In this document: positions 23,360 through 64,000 of the stretch, piece after piece | Layout of the letters: every line of letters starts with the position of its first letter | How positions within the stretch are numbered: the first letter of the stretch is position 1 | Origin: Hormiphora californensis | Taxonomy: Eukaryota; Ctenophora; Tentaculata; Cydippida; Pleurobrachiidae | Direction of reading: 5' to 3' | Assembly: GCA_020137815.1 (NCBI GenBank) | Contig: CM035355.1 | Coordinates: 4,326,520 to 4,390,519 of the forward strand | Length of the DNA: 64,000 bases | Position numbers and translations under genes: made by a program | Notes under the pieces: model-generated | The model's input: only the letters and a program-made list of their open reading frames with translations | Databases searched by the model: none | Told to the model about the DNA's origin: nothing

Positions 23360-26300
23360 ATGTCATTGGCGGAATTGGATAAAATGTCGGGGGAGCCCCC
23401 CTTATCAAAGTGGCAGTTCGTACTTGACGCTTCCAGTGGAGCGACTCTGAGAAGCCTCTCAGCTATGGTGTGTCGAGTTTTGCTGACACCCGACATTGTA
23501 AAGCATTCGGAGGTGCGTTTTATTGGGTAAATTGTGAAAAATTGAAAGGAGTGAATAGTGATATACTGGGTAAATTGTGAAAAAAGGGGGCGGTTAAATA
23601 TATACTGGGTTTAATATCGAAAGCATTCAGAGGGACGATATCGGTATCGACTGTAGGCAAATTTAAAGTACTTATGTACAGAGAGAGAGAGGTGTTCAGA
23701 CGGTGCGTTATCAGGGGTGCAAGACACTGGGAATTGTTTAAAGGGGCGTAGTTGGGGTAAGTAGTGGGACAGTTTTTTTGGAAAAGAGGTTTAAAATTAT
23801 ACTGATAACAATCAAATTATATATAAGCACACTGTGGTAATAAATTAAACATACAATAAATTTATATCTATACTACTTGAATAACAAGGTGTAATTGTCT
23901 AGTAGTGGAACAGTCAGAGGGTGGGCAGGTATTGTACTGGGTAGTTTTGAAAGCTAATGTCTGTTGCAGATCGATAAGTTACAGATAGCCCTGCAAGTGT
24001 GCTCTTTCTATAACCAGGTATTCGATAACAAACAAACAAACAAACAGACAAACAAACAGACAAACACACAACAAAAGCAAACAAAAGCAAACAAACACAC
24101 AAACAAACAAACAAACAAATAAACAAACAAACAAACAAACAAATAAACAAGCAATAAAAAAGCAAACAAACAAACAAACAAACAAACAAACAAACAAACA
24201 AACACACAACAAAAGCAAACAAAAACACAAACAAACAAACAAATAAGCAAACAAACAAACAAACAAACAAACAAACAAACAATTAAACAGACAAACAAAT
24301 AAACAAGCAAACCAACAAACAAACAAACAAACAAACAAACAATAAACAAACAAACCACCAGGTAAAGGATGAGGAAGCAGCTCAAAATATCATGGTCCTC
24401 CTTCTGGACTGTGCCGCTAAACATAAGGTTAGTTTTCTAACTGGGAGGTCTAATCATAGCGCTGACAAGCGCCCGGGCCCAATCCTCCCTCCCCCAAGTT
24501 TAATTTCCATTAATAACATCCGGTTTCGCAACATTAACAGTATTTGACCCTGATATACCGGGCACCCCGATTTACCGTGCAAAACCCTTTCCCCAAGCAT
24601 AAATAAATTGCGGGCCTCCTTGATCTACTTTTCACCTTTCCTCATCCTTTAGGAATGAAATTACCCCTCTGCGTTATAATAGCTCACATATGCAATATAA
24701 TAACAGGGGTGACTTCGTAACCAACCTCATCCTTTAGGAATGCCTTCAGTTTGTCGGATTTCTAACTTCCGTGGCAGCTTCCTCCCGATGCCGTCTTTTT
24801 CTACAGACATTCTCCCTGCAGACGGGACAACCAAAGGCAAGGGAGAGCATTTGTCAGGTACAAGTTCGAGTGTATCCTAGGATATTGTACCGTACAATTT
24901 CCGTTGGAAAATACGGCCCCCTTGGAAATTTTCCTAGGAGGCACTCACTCACGATCTCCATAAGTGCCGACCTCATTGCGTTAGAGATATAGTTCTTTGT
25001 GGGATTTTCCCAGGCACCCTCTAGCAGAAGAACAAGAAGAGGGAGGTACGATTTACCAAGTGAACGAAATTATTTACCTCGTCTTGCTTGACCTTCATTC
25101 ACCTCGCCTCCCACGACGGTAGAAAATAGAAATGCGGCAGACCGTTTAATATGAAATAACAGTTGGAATATATATTCAACAAAATACCCTTCAGTGTGTT
25201 CTCGATGATAACTGTGTCCACTCAAAGAGCTACTCGGACCTCTTCTCCCTGTACCGGGCCGCACCCCAGTTTATGCTGATGATGCTACGTCATGCACTGA
25301 ATCGAGTTGTGGAAATAATTAAAAACAGGGTAAGTCATTGGTCATTTAGTTAAACACTAAACAGCTCCGATAACCGACATTACGTGATCTACCAAATTAT
25401 ATAACCCTGCTTACCAGTGTTATATATATATTTTCACGTGAATTAGGTTAGTGTCGGGTGTGGGAGCTATTTAACTAAATAACCATGGTTACTAAATATT
25501 AAATGGTGACATGGTGACGACACTGTGACAGAATATATTTCCAGAATAGTGACATGTGCCATAGCTCAAATCAAGCTCAATAAATTCGCTGTTAAAGAGC
25601 TTTCAAGAGTAACTGTGTGGTTGTCATGGTAACATGATTGTTTCACAGTGTTGCCTTGGTAACATGATTGTTTTCCACAGGAATCACAGCCCTACTTCTC
25701 ATCCCTCCTGGACTTCTCCCTGTCCCTCTGCCAGCAGCAGGAAAGCACACTGAGTGACCCTGGTGTGTTCTCCGCCGCACTCTTTGTTTCTGTATCGCTG
25801 GAGGGCAACGAGCAGGCGGAGAAAGTTTTTGCTGCCATTTTCAAAAGGGCCTCAGCTAAAGAATCCTCGGTATGAGACTTGTTAAATTTTGGGGAATTTT
25901 GCGAAGGGACTAGAGAGATTGAGTTGTCAGATTCATCCTGGGAGGTGGTTTAATAATTAAAGTCTTTAAGTAAAGATCGTGACAGAAAACGATGTTATTA
26001 TATGGGAAAAAAGCGTGGCAAAAAACGAGTTTTGGAGAGGTGACTGTGCCACCAAGGAAAGATCTAAATTCCATTCTACAGGTTAAGTTCACATATCTCA
26101 AAGAGGTTGCAAAGTCCTTAACGGAGGCGGCATCGGAGAAAAACGGGAGGAAACCTTCAGACGCATCAAAGGACAGATTGAATCAACTGATTTTAGTCTT
26201 GTCGCATAACAAAATAAAAGATGGTATGTAGTTGAGAACATGACCCGTCTGAATCAATATTTCAAGCCCATTCGAGATGTATCAGGTCTGTATTATACAG

Positions 26301-26682
26301 ACTAGACTTGATATACAGTGAATAGTATCATGCGTGCTCTAATATCCCTGTTTCTCTGCAGAAGACATTTCAACAGTGGTACCTTTAATTCAGCGAACTG
26401 AGTAAGTAATAGCGTTGTCCCCCTCCCCAGTTTTACGTCACTGTGGTAACCAGAAACCTTTTCTACCTTTTCTACCTCTCTCCACCTCACCCGCCTTTCT
26501 TTTGACGTACATCGTTCTTCCTGTATCTCTGCATTCTGCAGTGTTTCACTTTCTGCTTTTCTGCACATCTACCATTATATTTCTTGTTAAATCACACCTT
26601 ATCTGACTTTTCATCTTATCACCTCCTACTTTCACACAGGTTTGGAGAGATGCTGTTACAAACGTTAGAAAGAGCCTCGTGA
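23360..26682 (+). CDS. Unrecognised all-helical protein, 9 exons, 311 aa
   Basis: Exons 23360-23512, 23970-24017, 24362-24427, 24738-24857, 25195-25329, 25681-25869, 26082-26223, 26362-26401 and 26640-26682 join in phase to 936 nt. I do not recognise the family. The product is leucine-rich and looks alpha-helical throughout, like a small HEAT-type solenoid: ATLRSLSAMVCRVLLT, IMVLLLDCAAKH, LQFVGFLTSVAASS, MLMMLRHALNRVVEII and FGEMLLQTLERAS at the C-terminus. No signal peptide, membrane span or catalytic motif. In-frame ATGs further upstream (23315, 23264) could extend the N-terminus. Exon 4 could instead end at 24836 with a GC donor (AAAG|GCAAGG); both ends keep phase. Exon 3 follows an intron of (CAAA)n, and the exon 4 acceptor is duplicated. 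The fit of nine phases argues for a real gene. Confidence 0.75.
24027..24356. repeat. (CAAA)n microsatellite filling an intron
   Basis: Interrupted CAAA repeats occupy nearly all of the 344-bp intron 24018-24361 of the helical-protein gene. The opposite strand gives Cys/Leu/Phe/Val frames that are purely compositional. Confidence 0.95.
24640..24742. mobile_element. Small TTGGTAAC-family MITE between 18-bp direct repeats at an exon border
   Basis: CCTCATCCTTTAGGAATG stands at 24640-24657 and again at 24725-24742, flanking a 67-bp piece with the ends ATTACCCCTCTGC and GGGGTGACTTCGTAACCAA. The right copy contains the acceptor and first five bases of exon 4 of the helical-protein gene; the left copy is a decoy. 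Confidence 0.75.
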
Positions 26683-26787
26683 CGGGAGGTGTTTGCTGTT
26701 TTTTATTTGATTTCACGTTTGATAAAATATATTCATTTAAATATTCACATTTTTATTGAAATATAATAGCTTTCATCTCACACAATA

Positions 26788-29537
26788 ATGTCAGCTGGTT
26801 TTTCTAAATCCACCGCACGTTCTATAGATTCTAGATTTATCATGGGCTTGTTAAACCGTATCGTGTACAGTATCTGCCTCCTCAACATTATCGTGTCTAT
26901 GGTGGCGGCACCCCTTCAACTGTTTTACGTGACGCTTGCTATAAAATGGCAGGTAAGATTGGTTTTCACTTGATGTCATTGATGAAATTCCGTGAGCTTT
27001 TAAGGAACTGTTTTGACCTGTCGAGAACTCCGTTGACGTGAATGGCGAAAATTGAATTGATTTCAAATTATAACGTGACAGTTCAATCCTCACCCCTTCC
27101 GGGCTTACGTAATGATTACTATTTACCAATTTATAATAGTCACATCATCATTACCCTTACTTTGGGAAATGGAATTACCCCTCTGCACGAGCAACGTAAA
27201 TGGGTGAATTCGTAAACAAACCCTCCCTATTATACTAGACTACTTTGATACAAACAACAAGACTACTTTGATAGATCGAAGAAGATACTAGTACTTTGAT
27301 AGAAACTTCCTCTAACAAATTCTATGAAGCTCCGTTCGCAACAAAGAGCTTGCTCCAAAAGTTTAATTGGAAATTGCTCCCAAAAGTGTCCACTAATTGG
27401 AAATTGCTCCCAAAAGTGTCCACTAATTGGAAAATGCTTCTAAAACTAGGTTATCTATATCTTCAGGACGAGTGCTCGCTGTTTCTCCTGCTAACCTGTA
27501 TCTGGTGTAGTGGGGTGTTTAGCCTTGTGGCAGTGCTCCACTTTTACATTCTATATAACAAGAGATCTGGTCACTGGAATGGACTCCGCAAAAACATGAG
27601 GTAGAGAATTAATTGTTGCTCGACTATCCGATCTCTCTCCACGAAAAAATAAAAGATGTTTGAACGCAACAATAAACAATCTCAAGATCAACATAATTTC
27701 AGGTTTTTAGCGGTATTTTCCTTCGTCCTGTTTGGGCAAATTATCCTAATTCTGTTTGTTAAGTACCGGTTAGAGCACTTTACAGAGCGGAGATTCGCCC
27801 ATGGAGTTCAACAATACTTTGATCCACTTGATAGGTGAGTTCAACAATACTTTGATCCACTTGATAGGTGAGTGAGAAGTTAACAATTCTTTATGTTTGA
27901 AGTGAACTAGAATTTACCAATGCAAATGATAAATACTTTGTGTACTTGACCGTTTTTATATATAATATTTGTGGTGGGTATGCTGATCCACCCAATTCCA
28001 ATTGACTTCACCGTTCATTCTCCACAGTTCGGCCCAACAATACATTGACGGAGTCCAGACGAAGGGGCGGTGTTGTGGCTTCTGGAATTACAGGGAATGG
28101 GAAGTCACCAAACCGTTACCTCCATCTTGTTGCGATGCGAAGGACATCTTTTGTAGACCATCAAATGCATATCCGCAGGGCTGCAAGCAGTACTACCGCG
28201 ATATAGTGAGTACAGAGCTAGTTGCCATGGTAACGATATAGTGAGTACAGAGCTGGTTACCATGGTAACTCATGGAACTTATGTTCTTAATAACTCTCTT
28301 CTATTTTAGATCGAAGGTGGGACAGTGATTCCAGCCTGGATTAGCGGTGGACTACTCCTTACTACCATGACCATATACATCATCATAATGACATATCTGC
28401 AGTTCAGGTATATTGACATCATTTGAAATTCATATATTCTACCAGCCCTCAATCTGTCATTTTCGAACGTTCCTGTCCGAATATAGATTTTCTCCCTCTT
28501 CTCTCTTCGATATAAGTGATATAAGTAGAATCCAAGAGATGTCAATCCTGGCTAGCTAGGGTCTCCCCCTTACTGTGCTCATAAAGTGCTCATAAATGAG
28601 CCAGACAAATTAGAACTGTAAGCAGTAAATTTGGAACATTTTCGTAGCCACACGCTGAGCAAACCACATACCGCCCGGGTATGGGTAACTATGGCGCTAA
28701 GCATATATAAATTATAACAGAGCTTCATCCAAGCTGCTGCATAATTTAACCATTGGAACTCTTATAGAGGGATTACGAGGTAACCTTCAGGTGTCTCTTT
28801 AATATTGAGATTTGAGATTTGAGATAACTGTGGTTATACCGTCACCATCTCTCTCACGTTCTGGGAAATTTATAAATCATTATAATCACCCATTTATCTC
28901 TCAACGAGGGAGAGGGGTGAAGATTAGCTCCTTTTGACCTGTCATTTCATGGTCACGAAGTCCGAGTTAACAGCATTTCGAAATGTCAAAAATATCGAAA
29001 TCATTAGTTACGGGAGCGCCCCCCCTCTCGAAGATCTCGAATAATATAATTTTAAAACCCTTTTATACTTCCAGTTCTAGCATTTTAGAATTTATATAAT
29101 AAATTCACCCCCCCCACCACAGTAAAATAACTACCCCACCACAGTAAAATAACTACCCCACCACAGTAAAATAACTACTAAACCTCTACTAACCCCCTAG
29201 TAAATAATAACTATTAAACCTCTACTAACCCCCCCCCCCCCAGTGGAGTGACACTATTAACCCGCTACTAAACCTCTACTAACCCCCCCCCCCCCCAGTG
29301 GAGTGACACTATTAACCCCCTAGTAAATATCTACTAAACCTCTACTACCCCCCCCCCAGTGGAGTGACACTGTACGAGGAGATACCTGGGGATGGACAAC
29401 TGGATGCCAGTGTCTCTGGAACCCACCAAAGTTGGGGATCCTCTCGACCATCCCTGTGTGTTAACGAACGGGATCAGGGACCAAGAAAAGTTGTCAGTAG
29501 TGGAGATGTTCCCCCTAATGATGTTGCGGTGGCGTAG
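26788..29537 (+). CDS. Tetraspanin, 6 exons, 294 aa
   Basis: Four-span membrane organiser of the tetraspanin family. Exons 26788-26952, 27467-27600, 27703-27834, 28028-28205, 28310-28407 and 29360-29537 total 885 nt in phase. TM1 (VYSICLLNIIVSMVAAPLQL), TM2 (LFLLLTCIWCSGVFSLVAVL) and TM3 (VFSFVLFGQIILILFV) lie in exons 1-3. The large extracellular loop in exon 4 has the hallmark CCG (KGRCCGFWNYREW), PPSCC and two further Cys, six in all. TM4 in exon 5 is GGLLLTTMTIYIIIMTY. The cytoplasmic tail is long (about 60 aa), Ser/Gly-rich, ending VPPNDVAVA. I cannot assign a subfamily. Three exon-intron junctions (exon 3 donor, exon 4 donor, exon 6 acceptor) have adjacent duplicate copies whose use would truncate the protein. 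Confidence 0.9.
27163..27216. mobile_element. TTGGTAAC-family MITE copy, degraded
   Basis: GGAATTACCCCTCTGCACGA with GGGTGAATTCGTAAACAA at the right; same ends as copies at 24658, 30921 and 33642. In tetraspanin intron 1, next to a short triplicate of AATTGGAAATTGCTCC (27364-27440). Confidence 0.6.
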
Positions 29538-29884
29538 AGATCGGGGCGGTCCAACTTTGGTTAACTGTAATCCTTCCTGCGCTGGCAAGGTTCAGGTAGT
29601 GAGCTACCAAGGTGAGCTACCAAGGTGTTATTTTTGAATGGACCCATGATAACTTTTCAGTTTCCTGACGTATGATTTGACTAATATAATTGTTGTGTTC
29701 TATTGTAGCCTTGAATTTTTTGATTATTATAATGCGTGTGTGTTTTTGACAAAAAACATTTGACAGAAAAGGAATATGACTAATATATAAGTGATTTGAT
29801 CCATTTTATCAGTGTCAGTGTTGCTCTTTTTCCAAACTTCAGTAATTCATTATCCAACTTGTTTTAATTGGTTTCAGATCTATA

Positions 29885-29947
29885 ACAGTTGGACCCCGAT
29901 TTTCCGGATAAAACCCCCAGAGCATCCCGGCAAATCAGGGTCCGACC
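29885..29947. mobile_element. pogo-like MITE copy, short
   Basis: CAGTTGGACCCCGATTTTCC at left, CGGCAAATCAGGGTCCGAC at right, internal AGCATCCCGG as in other copies. It lies between the tetraspanin and ACSS3. Confidence 0.75.
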
Positions 29948-30027
29948 TCAGTGCACTTTCAACTCTAAAACCCACAATTCTTCCTTCCAGACACTAACCT
30001 ACCGTTTTGACATAGACACCCCACAAT

Positions 30028-63371
<33,344 letters not shown>

Positions 63372-63710
63372 GGGTAACTAGGGAGAGAACGGGCTTTGGA
63401 GGCATGGAAACAGGACAATAGTAACTAGGGAGAGAACACTAGTAACTAGGGGTAACTAGGAAGAGGACGGGCTTTGGAGGCATGGAGACAGGACACTAGT
63501 AACTAGGGAGAGAACACTAGTAACTAGGGGTAACTAGGGAGAGGACGGGCTTTGGAGGCATGGAAACAGGACAATAGTAACTAGGGAGACAGGACAATAG
63601 TAACTAGGGGTAACTAGGAAGAGGACGGGCTGTGGAGGCATGGAAACAGGACAATAGTAACTAGAAGGAGGACCCTAGTAACAAGGGGTAACTAGGGAGA
63701 GGGCGGAGGA

Positions 63711-64000
63711 GTTACTCAATAATGGATGTCGTGACTGTGAACTATAAAACGAACTGAAAATTGTTTATAATCACTGAATATTATTTAGAGGAGCGGGTTT
63801 TATTATTAATGTTTGGGAATTTTCTTTTTAGACTGTTCAGGTTCCTTTAATTTTTAGATTTTGAGCCGTTTTGGAGTTTTGCCTGTGTCAGTCTGGCAGC
63901 AGCGGCCCCATCTGAATTCTGAGCGCACTGTCTAGAATCAAATGGGGGTCTGGGTGCCGCCAGACAGGTCAGGCCAATGCTCTGACCACTTGTTGAGCAT
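63711..64000. other. Sequence downstream of ACSS3
   Basis: Possible 3' UTR and flank. It ends in a copy of the CTGG(C)GCC...CCAGACAG element and a TCAGGCCAATGCTCTGACC motif. No further gene before the window ends. Confidence 0.5.

Noticed and set aside
23914-24424. Cys/Leu/Val/Phe-rich frames resembling membrane proteins (also 38077-38310)
   Set aside because: Complement of (CAAA)n microsatellites; repeated FVCLFVCL is compositional.

Overview
This is eukaryotic nuclear DNA from an animal. Every multi-exon gene has GT-AG introns with consistent phases, and the gene set is metazoan: a tetraspanin, a homeodomain protein, a rhodopsin-like GPCR, TIPIN, UVSSA, tepsin, PEX5 and ACSS3. Large introns, long CT/GA microsatellites and many small terminal-inverted-repeat (TIR) elements suggest a marine invertebrate, possibly an early-branching lineage such as a sponge; the sequence does not settle this. 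Two runs of exactly 100 N (15506-15605, 46890-46989) mark scaffold gaps, and the bases beside the second look like low-quality consensus.

Layout: TIPIN (minus, 200-1482) beside a decayed TIR transposon (1569-3502). A block of small inverted-repeat elements (4.2-6.0 kb). An intronless NADAR/YbiA-like gene (6182-6667). A tepsin-like ENTH/VHS gene (7255-14639) with very pyrimidine-rich introns. A broken PEX5 (16494-17890). UVSSA (18299-22681), whose second intron holds a 1.6-kb satellite-bearing element. An unrecognised nine-exon helical protein gene (23360-26682). A tetraspanin (26788-29537). A 33-kb ACSS3-type acyl-CoA synthetase gene (30028-63371). Inside ACSS3 introns, on the opposite strand, lie a GPCR (36257-38461), an AT-rich unidentified pair of reading frames (44272-45354) and a homeobox gene (56078-56816).

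The genes do not form one pathway. UVSSA and TIPIN act in DNA repair and replication-fork protection, tepsin in AP-4 vesicle coats, PEX5 in peroxisomal import, and ACSS3 in mitochondrial propionate/short-chain acyl activation. All assignments come from reading translated exons by eye.

The most striking theme is repeated disturbance of splice junctions. A 43-bp minisatellite of about 30 units repeats the 3' splice site and first bases of ACSS3 exon 9. A 66-bp Mutator-like element with a 9-bp target duplication sits on that exon's donor, leaving a duplicated AG|GT and an optional in-frame 25-codon extension. A pogo-like MITE has landed in the TA of the homeobox donor. Exon-intron borders are also tandemly duplicated in the tetraspanin, UVSSA, ACSS3 and the helical gene. 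A 1.1-kb composite, A-tailed retroposon with a clear target-site duplication sits inside an older repeat whose uninterrupted copy is also in the window.
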